Below are positions 7,870 to 16,714 of a stretch of DNA of 27,719 nucleotides, piece after piece (position 1 is the first letter of the stretch; each line of letters begins with the position of its first letter). The notes beneath the pieces are model-generated. The model made no database searches, was not told where the DNA came from, and saw only the letters and a program-made list of their open reading frames with translations. Source of the DNA: Baffinella frigidus (Eukaryota; Cryptophyceae; Cryptomonadales; Baffinellaceae). The stretch is taken from contig MU646472.1 of NCBI GenBank assembly GCA_026770585.1, positions 378,723 through 406,441 on the forward strand, in the 5' to 3' direction. The translations under genes were made by a program, and so were the position numbers.

Positions 7870-8009
7870 TTATCCGGGGAAACCTATTTTTCTTTAGTTT
7901 GATGGCAAGGAAAATTACTACACAATTCGTTCTTATTAGTAATATTAAAGAATTTCTGTAGTAATTTTCCTTGCCATCAAACTAAAGAAAAATAGGTTTC
8001 CCCGGATAA
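7870..8009. mobile_element. Hairpin MITE, family E, copy 3
   Basis: 140 bp, almost perfect palindrome with ends TTATCCGGGGAAACC / GGTTTCCCCGGATAA. The loop is inverted relative to copy 2. Flanks GGTT/TGTT fit a 4-bp duplication with one change. Confidence 0.88.
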
Positions 8010-8356
8010 TGTTGACTTGCAATACCAGATCACGAGTAAGAATTTCAGAACGCGATGTTTTGTTTCGTGGTACTAAATGAGTGTGCGCTTTGCGGTAAAA
8101 CGCAACTCCTCACCCTTGACCCTTCCCACGTCCGGGCTTTCACGTGTGTCCGAAAACACAAAAATAAACCCAGCGTTGTTTCGGGAATTCTCACGTGTGA
8201 TTTGGTTTGGTTTGAAGATGGTGGAGAACCCAGATTGAAAACGAAAACCAGCCGTCATGGGGCTGGATTTGATTTGACTTGTAATTTGACAAACATTTGA
8301 GATGCGATTTGATTTGGTTTGAAGGCGGTTTAAATTAATTTGATTTGGTTTGGAAG

Positions 8357-8425
8357 GTGGTGGAGAACCTCGAGGGCAACGACGTCGAGATCCTCCTGGG
8401 CCGCGAGGCCCGCGTCGGCGGCAAG
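8357..8425 (+). CDS. Orphan exon, 23 codons, strong donor
   Basis: This 69-nt open stretch reads VVENLEGNDVEILLG then REARVGGK, with strong third-position GC bias. It ends at a consensus donor AAG|GTGAGT and is preceded by GGAAG, a possible acceptor; both ends are phase 0. The acceptor side is locally duplicated: TTTGAAGATGGTGGAGAACC at about 8213-8232 resembles TTTGGAAGGTGGTGGAGAACC here. Neighbouring exons were not identified. I do not recognise the family. Confidence 0.45.
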
Positions 8426-8434
8426 GTGAGTTTC

Positions 8435-8587
8435 GGAAGCTTCCAGCCCTGGGGGGCTTTCTACGAACTGATGCGGATCAAATCCCCTCTACGCTCACCT
8501 TTTTTGACAGTCTGAAAAAGGGGTGAGCGTAGAGGGGATTTGATCCGCTTCAGGTCCCAGGGAAGCCATCCAGGGCTGGCAGCTTCT
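8435..8587. repeat. Long hairpin, ~60-bp arms
   Basis: GAAGCTTCCAGCCCTGG... pairs with ...CCAGGGCTGGCAGCTTC, and the inner arms GCGGATCAAATCCCCTCTAC / GTAGAGGGGATTTGATCCGC are perfect. It begins 9 bp after the orphan exon's donor, so it would be inside that intron. Probably a MITE; terminal duplications not evident. Confidence 0.75.
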
Positions 8588-8960
8588 GTAACGAAGGTCC
8601 TGCTGCCATCCATTCGACTGGCTGGCCCAAGGAAATGGCTCCAAAAACTCGTTGATTTGCTCCGACTGTCGGCGGCAATGCAGGCTTTCTTTTCGCCCTT
8701 TTGCGCCGAATTGCTGCTGTCAAACACTTTCAAGGACGAGCCAGAATAAAACTCGGGCAGAGCGGTTTATTCGCTCGGCCTCTTTTTGGTGCGCCCAAAG
8801 TGAGCTCTTTTCCGCGGGAAAGTTGGCGGGATTTTACAGCGAATGATTTTTTTTGCAGATCTGATGCAGACCACATAATGCAACAACTTTAAAAGTCGAC
8901 GTTTGAGTACCAGCACCGTCAACTTTTGCAGTTGTTGCGTAACCTTAGAATCTGAACACT
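8588..8960. other. Unassigned, no recognised repeat
   Basis: Mixed-composition sequence. A pyrimidine run ending TTTTTTTTGCAG at about 8859 could be a plus-strand acceptor, but the frame joined from the orphan exon hits TGA at once. No repeat or gene called. Confidence 0.4.
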
Positions 8961-9171
8961 CCACTCGAGGCTAGAAATGTGACTATTTTAAAACAGGGGT
9001 TCTTTTACAAGTGAAGAAAAAAACAATATGTGTAGTAAATTTCACACAAATAGGGGCGTTTGGTCACGTAGCTGGGGGAATCCCCCCAGCTACGTGACCA
9101 AGCCTGCCCGTGACTGGTACTAAATTTAACAACCCCTCATTTTAAATACTCCCTCTTCCAGCCTCGAGTGG
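8961..9171. mobile_element. MITE, family B, copy 1
   Basis: Ends CCACTCGAGGCTAG / CCAGCCTCGAGTGG, flanked by CT on both sides (2-bp target duplication). Carries GTGTAGTAAATTTC and a central palindrome with perfect 17-bp arms (GGTCACGTAGCTGGGGG and complement). Confidence 0.9.
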
Positions 9172-9238
9172 CTGTTCCACACCCCTTCGTCTTCGAAGCG
9201 TTGCGACCTTTACATTTCCCGAATGCGCATCAAAGTGG

Positions 9239-9302
9239 TATCGATTTCCGACCCCCCCCTTGGTACCGTGCACACCTAGACTTCAAAATCATTTCCGGAC
9301 CC
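9239..9302. repeat. 64-bp dispersed repeat, second copy at 9817-9879
   Basis: GTATCGATTTCCG(A/C)CCCCCCC then GTGCACACCTAGACTTCAAA is repeated about 580 bp downstream with few changes. Function not visible. Confidence 0.65.
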
Positions 9303-9313
9303 TTCAGGACTTA

Positions 9314-9451
9314 CCGCTGTCGAGCCAACTCGGCACATATAAGACAGTCAGGACCGGGATTCCGGTCCTGGCTTTTCATTTTAAAAGTCCATTTCCTTCA
9401 GGATTCAGGTTAAGGTTTTTAAAATTGTGTCCCGTCCTCGCTCGGTAGCGG
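9314..9451. mobile_element. MITE, family F, copy 1
   Basis: Left end CCGCTGTCGAGCCAACTCGG, right end CCTCGCTCGGTAGCGG. Interior hairpin CAGGACCGGGATTCCGGTCCTG. Copies at 15439-15576 (very similar) and 13986-14110 (diverged). Confidence 0.75.
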
Positions 9452-9460
9452 CCCTGAGAG

Positions 9461-9530
9461 GTTATTCCTGGTGAAATGTACCACACGTGACATACCCCGA
9501 TCTGGTAAACTTCGGGTGGCTGGTGGGAGC
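9461..9530. repeat. Repeat G, copy 2
   Basis: GGTTATTCCTGGTGAAATG followed by TCTGGTAAACTTCGGGTGGC. Matches 2728-2796 and 10137-10208. Confidence 0.6.
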
Positions 9531-9540
9531 ATGCACAATA

Positions 9541-9746
9541 ATTTTAGGTTGAGGCTCCCTCTACAGTAGCCCTATGGAACAGCCCCGCCGGCAGGCTCGT
9601 GAACGCCCGCGTGACCGGTCACGCGGACGCCGAAGCCAACTGTCCGAGGTGACTGCCTTGCGTTGTCCAGCCCTCAGAAGTGAGGTGTTTTGAGAGTGAC
9701 TGGATTCACAATTTTAGGTTGAGGCTCCCTCTACAGTAGCCCTATG
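9541..9746. repeat. 36-bp perfect direct repeats around palindromic module I
   Basis: The 36-bp sequence starting ATTTTAGGTTGAGGCTCCCT is identical at 9541-9576 and 9711-9746. The 134 bp between them hold module I: GGAACAGCCCCGCCGGCAGG, then the palindrome GCGTGACCGGTCACGC. Module I recurs without these flanks at 18199-18320 and 21378-21475. Confidence 0.85.
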
Positions 9747-10021
9747 CCCCCCCAAAAACGCCCCTTTTGACGTCAAAAGGTCTGAATTATGGCGTGGACG
9801 AGCAGGAATCGGGCGGTATCGATTTCCGCCCCCCCCCATGGTCCCGTGCACACCTAGACTTCAAAATAATTTCCGGACCTTGGTGTAGAGGGGTCGCTTC
9901 AATTCTTCACGTGAAGACATCGTTTCGGGACCTGATGGGTTATTCAAACCCCCTTCGAAGTCCGCTGTGTGGGTACGGAACACGTTCTGTAATTTTTGGC
10001 GCGGACGCGCAGGGGTCGCTG

Positions 10022-11075
10022 GTGGCGAGCTAAAAAGAAAAGAAGAAAGAAGCACGGGGGGGGGGGCTCATAACCTTGGGCGAGGAGCTGCACGTGCACG
10101 CGGTCGAACGGTCGACCGCGTTCACGTGAACGCGGGGGGGTTAGTCCTGGTGAAATTTGCCACACGTGACATACCCCGACCTGGTAAACTTCGGGTGGCT
10201 GGTGGGAGCAGGGGGCGTCACGAGACACGAAGATATCGCAAGGTCACCTACCCAGAGTCGTATATCACCAAGTATACAACGTATAATAAGATAACCTTCG
10301 GGTGGCTGGTGGGAGCAGGGGTCGCTGGTGGCGAGCTTCGACCGCGTGCACGTGCAGCTCCTTGCGCAAGGTTATGAGCTCCCCCCCGTGCTTCTTTTTT
10401 TCTTCTTCTTTTTTTACCGCGCCCGGATGCGGAAAAGGCATGCAGCTCCTCGCGTAAGGTTGTGCGCCCCCCCCCCCCGTGCGTTTCCCCTTCTTTCTTT
10501 TTTTACCGCGCCCGGAGGCTTTTTTAGAGCCAATCTGGTAGGACTTGGCCAGCGCGAACTTCGAAGTTGCAAGATTGCGAACTTCTAGATGGACCGTAAT
10601 TATTAGTAAACACCATGATTTGTACTGCAAAATTTGAATTTAAAACACTAAATGTCCAAACGGGTCCATCTAGAAGTTCGCAATCTTGTAACTTCGAAGT
10701 TCGCGCTGGCCAAGTCCTACCAGATTGGCTCTACCGCGCCCGGAGGCGAAAGCCCGGTTGCGCGCCCCCCCTGTGGGTAGGTTAGGGACCATCCCAGCTG
10801 TACCTGGGGTGACTACGTCGGAGCTCGAGAGTTCTTCGGCCGCAGATACATTTCATCTCGGATTTGCGTGGGACTTGGAGCCATTTCTGGGATTGATTCG
10901 ACCGCGTGCACGTGCAGCTCCTCGCCCAAGGTTATGAGCCCCCCCCCCGTGCTTCTTTTTTTCTTCTTTTTTACCGCGCCCCGAGGCGGAAAAGGCGTGC
11001 AGCTCCTCGCGTAAAGTTATGAGCCCCATCCATGCTTCTTTTTTCTTTCTTCGTGACCGCGCCCGGAGGCGAAAG
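10022..11075. repeat. Repeat H cluster (GC-rich, poly-Y/poly-C units)
   Basis: At least five units combine CGTGCAGCTCCT(T/C)GCG, AAGGTTATGAGC, a C run, a pyrimidine tract (CTTCTTTTTTTCTTC) and ACCGCGCCCGGAGGC, at about 10060 (inverted), 10345, 10440, 10905 and 11000. A G copy (10137-10208), short CG-palindromes (CGGTCGACCG) and an R element (10525-10733) are embedded. Frames crossing these tracts look artefactual. Confidence 0.7.
10525..10733. mobile_element. MITE, family R, 70-bp terminal inverted repeats, TA target
   Basis: Near-perfect 70-bp arms start AGAGCCAATCTGGTAGGACT and end in the complement. TA at both boundaries fits a TA target duplication. It sits inside an H unit. The TA target and long arms resemble Tc1/mariner-type MITEs (inference). 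Confidence 0.85.
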
Positions 11076-11227
11076 GGTCACAACACTCGTCATCACAAAT
11101 CCCGCCTTGAGGCGTTGTGTCGTGTGTACCGCGATATGTACCACGAATAATGCAACTTCTCGAGGCGGGATGTACGATTTCGATGTTTGCCTCCGGGCGC
11201 GGCTCACTCGCTAGCCTGATGTTGAGT

Positions 11228-11397
11228 GATCCAAAAGTTACCCCCACGCGTGGGACACGATCTCATCCGGACGAGTATTCATGATGAATACGATTTTGGT
11301 GTATCTTAAGGGGTAAACTAAGACAGTCGTCTATCTAAACTTCATTTAGAGCCGTAAGATACACCAAAATCGGATCCAAAAGTTACCCCCACGCGTG
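11228..11397. mobile_element. Hairpin module with 25-bp perfect flanking repeats
   Basis: GATCCAAAAGTTACCCCCAC plus GCGTG is identical at 11228-11252 and 11373-11397. Inside, CGATTTTGGTGTATCTTA pairs with the complement at about 11354-11372. Variants of the flank (GATCCAAAAGTC..CGCGCATAAGT) occur at 15238 and 15794. The right copy abuts element M2. Confidence 0.8.
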
Positions 11398-11570
11398 CCA
11401 TGCAAGACTGTAAGACTGACCTGGAAAAACAAGTCAGTTCACACGGAATTTGTATCAACTTCCCAAAATTTCGATTTTTCTCTGGGGATGATGTTGACTT
11501 ATGAACTTTTCAAAATAGCCAGATCTGGCTATTTTTCCTACACGGCACTCTGCCCTACACTCTTGCGTGG
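11398..11570. mobile_element. MITE, family M, copy 2
   Basis: 173 bp, inverted relative to 4341-4513. Ends CCATGCAAGACTG / CACTCTTGCGTGG, flanked by TG on both sides. Confidence 0.85.
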
Positions 11571-11581
11571 TGGGACATGAT

Positions 11582-11730
11582 CCACACGAGGCTATCCATG
11601 CAGGGAGAACTGATCAAGAGCTACACGCAAAGCGTGTAGCTTGCCTTTCTATTCGACAAAACATATGAACATCACTACACAAACGCTTACAATCGACATT
11701 CATTCTGTTCGCATGAATAGCCACGTGTGG
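11582..11730. mobile_element. MITE, family A, shorter relative
   Basis: Ends CCACACGAGGCTATC / AATAGCCACGTGTGG flanked by AT on both sides. 149 bp. The right portion (ACAATCGACATTCATTCTGT) matches the 179-bp A copies; the left interior has been replaced and contains GCTACACGCAAAGCGTGTAGC. Confidence 0.8.
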
Positions 11731-11906
11731 ATGTCTCGTTTGTGGACCGCGTAGGTACCCTCAAAACCGAAACCGAAACTCTTTCCGCCGTGTGACGCAA
11801 AACAATGGCACACGTTGACGATGCTAGCACTGAAACGCCAACTCTCGCGCAGGATTTGCGACGGAGTTCAACACCGCTCTCGCGACGCCCAAACCTGAAG
11901 GTCCTT
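11731..11906. other. Unassigned spacer
   Basis: No element ends or coding frame recognised between the A and D elements. Confidence 0.4.
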
Positions 11907-12046
11907 GCTCTGCCTCAGTCTATCTGTCTTCACCAATTCCGTGAGCCCGGGCGAAAGTTGACGATCCCGCTCGAAAGTTGACGAATTCCACCGCACGCCC
12001 AGCATGTCGACTTGAGAATACTCGGTCGACCCGAGTCAGACAGAGC
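11907..12046. mobile_element. MITE, family D, diverged
   Basis: GCTCTGCCTCAGTCTATCTG at left; CGACCCGAGTCAGACAGAGC at right; internal GAAAGTTGACGA appears twice in tandem. Confidence 0.65.
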
Positions 12047-12090
12047 GAGAAGGTGCGGCTGTTGGATGATCCATGCAGGGTTTGTACCAG

Positions 12091-12292
12091 GACGACACGT
12101 CAACGGGGCAGGTTGTTTTTTTGTTTGGGGGGGTGAAGCGTTGCGTTTTGGGGACGTGATTGGTACAAATTTTTGTACGAGTGGTAGTAATCAAGGACGC
12201 GACACTTGGCCGTCACCTTTTGGTAAGTCCGTTTTCTTTAACGTCCTTGCGTCATTTTAGCTCGTTCGGACGACACCTCAACAGGGCAGGTT
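12091..12292. repeat. 24-bp direct repeats (two mismatches) around AT/GT-rich sequence
   Basis: GACGACAC(G/C)TCAAC(G/A)GGGCAGG occurs at 12091-12114 and 12269-12292, with TTTGTACCAG adjacent to both copies on opposite sides. The enclosed 154 bp have no clear hairpin. Confidence 0.6.
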
Positions 12293-12351
12293 TTGTACCA
12301 GAAAAAACGCAGGTTAGTCGGCAGGCGGGATAGGCTCGATTTTCATAGACT

Positions 12352-12512
12352 CGCAACCTATAATTAGTTTTGTAAAGTAACTCGTTCCTGGTACAAATTA
12401 TAAAACAAGACCTCGTTTAAAAAAGAATTGGAGCCCTTTTTAGTTTTAGATGGACCTTGTTTTATAATTTGTACCAGATCGAGCCGCTTTACAAAACTAA
12501 TTATAGGTTGCG
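12352..12512. mobile_element. Hairpin MITE, family P, copy 1
   Basis: Arms CGCAACCTATAATTAGTTTT / AAAACTAATTATAGGTTGCG are perfect. Inner CTGGTACAAATTATAAAACA and its complement form a second stem. Related to 19787-19948. Confidence 0.8.
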
Positions 12513-12609
12513 CCGCTATTAATTTGAGGCGCGCTTCCGTCTGAGCGTTGAAACCCCGAGCAATCCCGAGTGATTCCGATTTATTCAAGAGGTTCTCCAT
12601 TACGGCCTG

Positions 12610-12804
12610 CCACACGAGAACGCTAGAGGGGCCGGTTTAAACCCGGTGTGCTTTTAAAAGTGGGCATTTATTTGTGCAGTAACTTTCGTTGATTGGTCAC
12701 GCAACTAGCCTTATATTGGTCAGGCGCGAGGTTGGAACACCTTATCCTGGTACCAATATTTATAACCCCACATATAAACAGGATCCTCTAGCATTCTCGA
12801 GTGG
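12610..12804. mobile_element. MITE, family B', copy 1
   Basis: Ends CCACACGAGAACGCTAGAGG / CCTCTAGCATTCTCGAGTGG, 195 bp, flanked by TG on both sides. Interior GTGCAGTAACTTTCG and TTGGTCACGCAACTAGCC match the copy at 25299-25488. Confidence 0.85.
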
Positions 12805-12833
12805 TGTGCTTCAGGTGGCGACGCCCCCCCCTT

Positions 12834-12994
12834 CCACACAGCGGACTTTGAAGGGATTTCGTATAACCCCTAAGCGATAAGACCTAGGACCCTACGGTAG
12901 GCAACCCGTAGGGGCATGGGGGGGTTCCTACGGATAAGGTAACGGAAACTCGGCCCGAAATGGGCCGAAAATCCCTTCGTAGCCCGCTGTGTGG
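12834..12994. mobile_element. MITE, family C
   Basis: Ends CCACACAGCGGACTTTGAAG / CTTCGTAGCCCGCTGTGTGG. Core ACCCTACGGTAGGCAACCCG. Subterminal hairpin CGGCCC-GAAAT-GGGCCG at 12951-12967. Confidence 0.8.
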
Positions 12995-13089
12995 ATACCC
13001 GCGATGCGAAATGCTGCAGTGTGTTGGTGTGTATTCGTATATCATTTACCAGGAAAGGGCCTCTGGCAAACCTCAGGTTGTACCAGAGT

Positions 13090-13257
13090 TTCATAGGATA
13101 ACAGCCTGAAAATGGGGTAGTTAGGCCTACGGCATTGCCTAGGACCTCCTACCGTAGGCCGAGGGATCCTAGGACCAAAAAGTCTCGGCCTACGGTAGGA
13201 GGTCCTAGGCAATGCCGTAGGCCTAACTACCCCATTTTCGGGACGTTAGCCTATGAA
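13090..13257. mobile_element. Palindromic element J, copy 1
   Basis: A 168-bp near-perfect palindrome: TTCATAGG(A/C)TAAC at the ends, then arms with GGGGTAGTTAGGCCTACGGC and CTAGGACCTCCTACCGTAGG, around a 20-bp spacer. A truncated copy with the spacer inverted lies at 22886-23010. Confidence 0.85.
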
Positions 13258-13372
13258 GTTGTTGAAACATCAGAGACCCCTGGGTCAGAAGAGCCACCCC
13301 GTTTATCCCTCACGTGGCGAGTAGGCTCATACGTCCTACAGTAGGGCCCTAGGACCTGCCTAGGACCTCTGT

Positions 13373-13406
13373 GCGGTCAAATTTGACCGCGGTCAAATTT
13401 GACCGC
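13373..13406. repeat. Tandem palindrome, two GCGGTCAAATTTGACCGC units
   Basis: Two copies of the perfect 18-bp palindrome overlap at the shared GC. Single related palindromes occur at 19326 and 19556. Confidence 0.75.
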
Positions 13407-13421
13407 ATCGCCACTTAAGGG

Positions 13422-14505
13422 ATACCCTCGCCGCCCGTACAGGCGACGACGCGCCCGACCCGTGGCCCCAGAGGGAGGAAGGGGAGCGGAGCGCCGAGGG
13501 GGGGCCACGCAACGATGACCTGTGCACCAAATCCCTCTGTTTTTAAAGTCAACTCGCCTTCAATCGCCCGCAAATCTGTCAACTTATCCGGATTCCGGAT
13601 TTACTGGGCATGCATATATGATTTGAAATAAAATGTTCTAGAACTAATTTATTTCTAGAAAAAGGGCGTCTGAAGAGCGACTCCCTGTATACCCTCGCCG
13701 CCCCCCGTGCAGGAGAAGACGCGCCCCACGCACCCGTGGCCCCAGAGGGAGGAAGGGGAGCGGAGCGCCGAGGGGGGGCCACGCAACGATGACCTGTGCA
13801 CCAACCCCCTCTGTTTTTAAAGTCAACTCGCCTTCAATCGCCCGCGAATCTGTCAACTTATCCGGATTCCGGATTAAGATGCGGGGTTCGTTCGTGGATG
13901 GGAGGCTCATAACATGTTCGCCCTGCTTCGCAGGTGCGAGGCGGGCGTGCTTTACTTAGCCGCCATCGAGGCAACACGGGGTTCCATTCAAAAGCCAGAA
14001 CCGGAAACCCGGTCCCAGCTTTTTCATTTTAACAGTCCATTTCCCTTAAAATGCAGGTGAAAGTTTTTAAAATCCTTTAAAATTGAATCACGTCCTCGCT
14101 CGGCAGTGGTATGCATATATTATTTCTAGAACATGGGCGTCCGAAGAGCCCCCCCCCCCTTATACCCCCGCCGCCCGTACAGAAGAAGACGCATCCGACG
14201 CACCTGCGGTCCCAGAGGGAGGAAGGGGGGCGGAGCGCCGGACGGGGGCGGGTGTACTTTACTGGGTATGCATATAGTATTTACTAGAAGAGGGGCGTCC
14301 GAAGAGCCGCCCCCCTTATCCCTCGAGTGGCGGACGGGCGATTCATCGCCCTAACTCGCCCTAGGCAGGTCCTAGGGCCCTACCGTAGAGCGTATGCACC
14401 TACTCGCTACTTAAGGGATACCCTCGCCGTCCGTACAGGTGAAGACGCATCCGATGCGCCCACGGCCCCAGAGGAAGGAAGGGGGGAGGGCGAACGAAGC
14501 GAACG
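13422..14505. repeat. Segmental repeat K, four copies
   Basis: Copies at 13422-13601, 13689-13875, 14162-14245 (partial) and 14418-14505 (partial) share ATACCCTCGCCGCCCGTACA, CCCAGAGGGAGGAAGGGG and AGCGGAGCGCCGAGGGGGG. The first two continue into CCACGCAACGATGACCTGTG and end TCCGGATTCCGGATT; that tail recurs at 23562-23660. TGCATATA(T/G)-TATTT spacers separate copies. Open frames here are compositional. Confidence 0.75.
13986..14110. mobile_element. MITE, family F, diverged copy
   Basis: CAGAACCGGAAACCCGGTCC, TTTTCATTTTAACAGTCCAT and GTCCTCGCTCGGCAGTGG match F. Left end truncated. Confidence 0.6.
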
Positions 14506-14561
14506 GTGGGTGGGGGGAGGGGTCGTGTTCCCGGACGGGAGCACGAGCGTTGGGCGGAGGG

Positions 14562-14833
14562 NNNNNNNNNNNNNNNNNNNNNNNNNNNNNNNNNNNNNNN
14601 NNNNNNNNNNNNNNNNNNNNNNNNNNNNNNNNNNNNNNNNNNNNNNNNNNNNNNNNNNNNNNNNNNNNNNNNNNNNNNNNNNNNNNNNNNNNNNNNNNNN
14701 NNNNNNNNNNNNNNNNNNNNNNNNNNNNNNNNNNNNNNNNNNNNNNNNNNNNNNNNNNNNNNNNNNNNNNNNNNNNNNNNNNNNNNNNNNNNNNNNNNNN
14801 NNNNNNNNNNNNNNNNNNNNNNNNNNNNNNNNN
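14562..14833. other. Assembly gap (272 N)
   Basis: Run of N bases between repeat K and a tandemly repeated Ser-rich coding-like region, probably because of repeat structure. Nothing can be said about its content. Confidence 1.
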
Positions 14834-15167
14834 GGAGAGTGCTTCGCATGATGACAGGCGCCCGGGGAGTGCGGAGAGTGCTTCGGAATCATTTCACGGA
14901 CGGCTTCCTTCGGGGCATCATTCGGGGCATCTGTCGGCGGGGTTGAGGCCGGGGAGTGCGGAGAGTGGGTCGGAATCACTGCACGGACGGAACCTGCCGC
15001 AGAGGCGAGTGTCTACGGCGTCAGGCGCGAAGATGTCTTCTTCGTCCAGGAGGGTGTCGACCGCGTCAGAGATGGAGACGGGGGGGAGGAGCGAGACGGG
15101 TGAGAGGGCGCCGGACTCGGTGGGGGCGGGGGGGGGGAAGGGCGCGTGGGCCGGCGACATGTGGAAG
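14834..15167 (+). CDS. Ser-rich exon-like region, 5' end in gap
   Basis: An open frame runs from the gap to a possible donor TGGAAG|GTGCGG at 15167/15168 (phase 0). It has two copies of PGSAES(A/G)SES(F/L)HGR, encoded by an ~89-bp tandem repeat (14864-14904 and 14953-14993), then two RRVSTAS motifs (basophilic-kinase-like) and AWAGDMWK at the end. It looks like a disordered Ser/Gly/Arg-rich region. The minus strand is also open and reads plausibly (SDAVDTLLDEEDIFAPDAVD), so the coding strand is not settled. Confidence 0.38.
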
Positions 15168-15291
15168 GTGCGGGCGTGTGTCTGCCTCGGTTAAATTTAA
15201 TGAGACAGAGCTAGTCTCTTGGAAACCGATTGAGTGATCCAAAAGTCAACCCCGCGCATAAGTGTACGTGGGCCGGCGAGATGTGGAAGGT
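15144..15291. repeat. 26-bp direct repeat carrying an AG|GT splice junction
   Basis: CGTGGGCCGGCGA(C/G)ATGTGG plus AAGGT occurs at 15144-15169 and 15266-15291, 122 bp apart. The first copy is the end of the Ser-rich frame and the second follows a reduced D remnant. GT of copy one to AG of copy two would define a 122-nt intron. Confidence 0.7.
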
Positions 15292-15297
15292 CGGGTC

Positions 15298-15425
15298 TAG
15301 CTCTGCCTCAGTCGGGTTGACTGATCGTTTTCACGACGAAAGTTGACGGATTTGTACCACATACCCTGGCAATTAACTTTTGGTCTCGTCGTTTTGAGGA
15401 GCCAGATGAACTCAGGCAGCTCTAC
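15298..15425. mobile_element. MITE, family D subfamily with GGTCTCGTC hairpin
   Basis: CTAGCTCTGCCTCAGTCGGG at left, TGGTCTCGTCGTTTTGAGGAGCC inside, CTCAGGCAGCTCTACC at right. Closest to 4766-4891. Confidence 0.65.
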
Positions 15426-15438
15426 CTGAGTTGCGCTA

Positions 15439-15576
15439 CCGCTGTCGAGCCAACTCGGCACATATAAGACAGCCAGGACCGGGATTCCGGTCCTGGCTTT
15501 TCATTTTAAAAGTCCATTTCCTTCAGGATGCAGGTGAAAGTTTTTAAAATCGTGTCCCGCCCTCGCTCGGTAGCGG
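15439..15576. mobile_element. MITE, family F, copy 2
   Basis: CCGCTGTCGAGCCAACTCGG to CCTCGCTCGGTAGCGG, nearly identical to 9314-9451, so relatively recent. It is followed directly by AAGGTGCGCGCG, a variant of the junction at 15165. Confidence 0.8.
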
Positions 15577-15636
15577 AAGGTGCGCGCGTCTCCAGGTTTC
15601 GCATCCCTTCCGCTAGAAGGTGCGCGTGTCTGTCTA

Positions 15637-15773
15637 GCTCTGCCTCATTAAATTGGTCTCATCATTTGACGAGACCGGAAGGTGATTTCCCTGTTTTTTT
15701 GTACAAATCTGTCACCTTTTGGCGTGAAAACTGAGAAAATGATGAGGCCAATTTAACTGAGACAGGGATAGTC
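15637..15773. mobile_element. MITE, family D subfamily with TTAAATTGG ends
   Basis: CTAGCTCTGCCTCATTAAATT / AATTTAACTGAGACAGGGATAG with internal CATTTGACGAGACCGG. A deleted version of this element with its flanks survives at 15164-15265 (CTGCCTCGGTTAAATTTAATG then GAGACAGAGCTAG). Confidence 0.65.
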
Positions 15774-15824
15774 GCATGGACACCTATCAAATGATCCAAA
15801 AGTCGAGCCTGCGCATAAGTTTCA

Positions 15825-16095
15825 TCTCGGAAGATAACTGAATCAGTTCTTTTTCAATAGGAGGTTGGATAGGAGAACTTTGTTAGGGCATAGTAATTTT
15901 AATTAGGCTTCCTAATTAAATGAAAACGCTAATTAGGGAACTCATTCAGTTATCTTTCGAGATGAAGTTGTCTCGTTCATGGACCGCGTGCGACTATTTA
16001 CTAATCACGCTCCCTAATTAGCGTTTTCATTTAATTAGGAAGCCTAATTAAAATTACTATACCCTAACAAAGTTCTCCTATTCAACCTCCTATTG
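15825..16095. mobile_element. Family N elements, nested or inverted pair
   Basis: Outer inverted repeat TTCATCTCGGAAGATAACTG / CAGTTATCTTTCGAGATGAA spans 15825-15966. Its interior (TTAATTAGGCTTCCTAATTA, GGAGGTTGGATAGGAGAAC) recurs inverted at 16005-16095. A further copy is at 6955-7085. Confidence 0.7.
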
Positions 16096-16107
16096 GGGTT
16101 CTGGAGC

Positions 16108-16228
16108 TACAGGGGTACCTCGCTCATAGGAAACAGCCCCCCCCCTAGGACCACCATAGGGCCCTAGGCATAGCCCTACTGTAGGGTCCTAGGAGGACGC
16201 GGTTTCTGATGAGCGAGGTACCCCTGTA
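16108..16228. mobile_element. Palindromic element related to J
   Basis: Ends TACAGGGGTACCTCGCTCAT / ATGAGCGAGGTACCCCTGTA with a CCTAGGACC...CCCTACTGTAGGGTCCTAGG core. The end motif CGAGGTACCCCTA recurs at about 19179-19191. Confidence 0.75.
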
Positions 16229-16320
16229 CGCCTGGCCGGATGTGGTACCCTCGACCCTGACAACGAAACTCTAGGCGCGTTGGGTGGCTTGAGGACTGGA
16301 GGGGGGAAATCTGGGGGAGA

Positions 16321-16441
16321 AGTCACTCCGGTGTGTAAAGTCACTCCGCTGTGTAAAGCCACTCCGGTGTGTAAAGTCACTCCGGCGTGTAAAGTCACTC
16401 CGGTGTGTAAAGTCACTCCGGTGTGTAAAGTCACTCCGGCT
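16321..16441. repeat. 18-bp minisatellite AGTCACTCCGGTGTGTAA
   Basis: Nearly seven units with few substitutions. The period is a multiple of three, so it yields the pseudo-protein repeat VCKVTP on one strand and GVTLHT on the other. I treat these frames as non-genic. Confidence 0.9.
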
Positions 16442-16484
16442 ATGCCTGAGTGGGGTTTATCCCCAGAGGGAAGGGCGCATGGAA

Positions 16485-16663
16485 CCACTCGAGAATGCAA
16501 GAGGGACCTATTTACATGTGATGTCGTAACATTTGTACCAGGATAGGGTAATCCAACCTCGTGACTGTACTAATTTTGCAGAGTTACATGACCAATCTCA
16601 CGACATTTACCACACAAATTTACAAGTCATTTTTGAATAGGCCCCTCTAGCATTCTCGTGTGG
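16485..16663. mobile_element. MITE, family B', copy 2
   Basis: Ends CCACTCGAGAATGCAAGAGG / CCTCTAGCATTCTCGTGTGG, 179 bp, flanked by AA on both sides. It sits within GCATGGAAGGTGCGC, another version of the GGAAGGTGCG segment at 15163, 15575 and 15614. Confidence 0.85.
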
Positions 16664-16714
16664 AAGGTGCGCACGTGGACATTTCGTGTTGGCCACAGGA
16701 AAGAAGGTACTGCG

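Noticed and set aside
10328-10630. Frames with poly-Phe or poly-Lys in the H cluster
   Set aside because: They are translations of pyrimidine tracts within dispersed repeats.
10430-11215. CCGGGCGCGGT resembling the 7SL/Alu start
   Set aside because: Similarity is about 11 bases in a GC-rich repeat and does not extend into the rest of 7SL.
14834-15000. rRNA or other structured RNA in the GC-rich region
   Set aside because: No conserved rRNA motif seen; the repeat structure and codon-like periodicity explain it better.
14327-15194. Long frames spanning the N run on both strands
   Set aside because: Openness across 272 N bases is artificial. Only the part after 14833 is considered.
16321-16441. 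CRISPR array
   Set aside because: Units are contiguous with no unique spacers, and the context is eukaryotic.
16280-16546. Plus frame with VCKVTP repeats, and the minus frame with GVTLHT repeats, as repeat proteins
   Set aside because: Both arise from one 18-bp minisatellite whose period is a multiple of three; flanking frame sequence is not coding-like.
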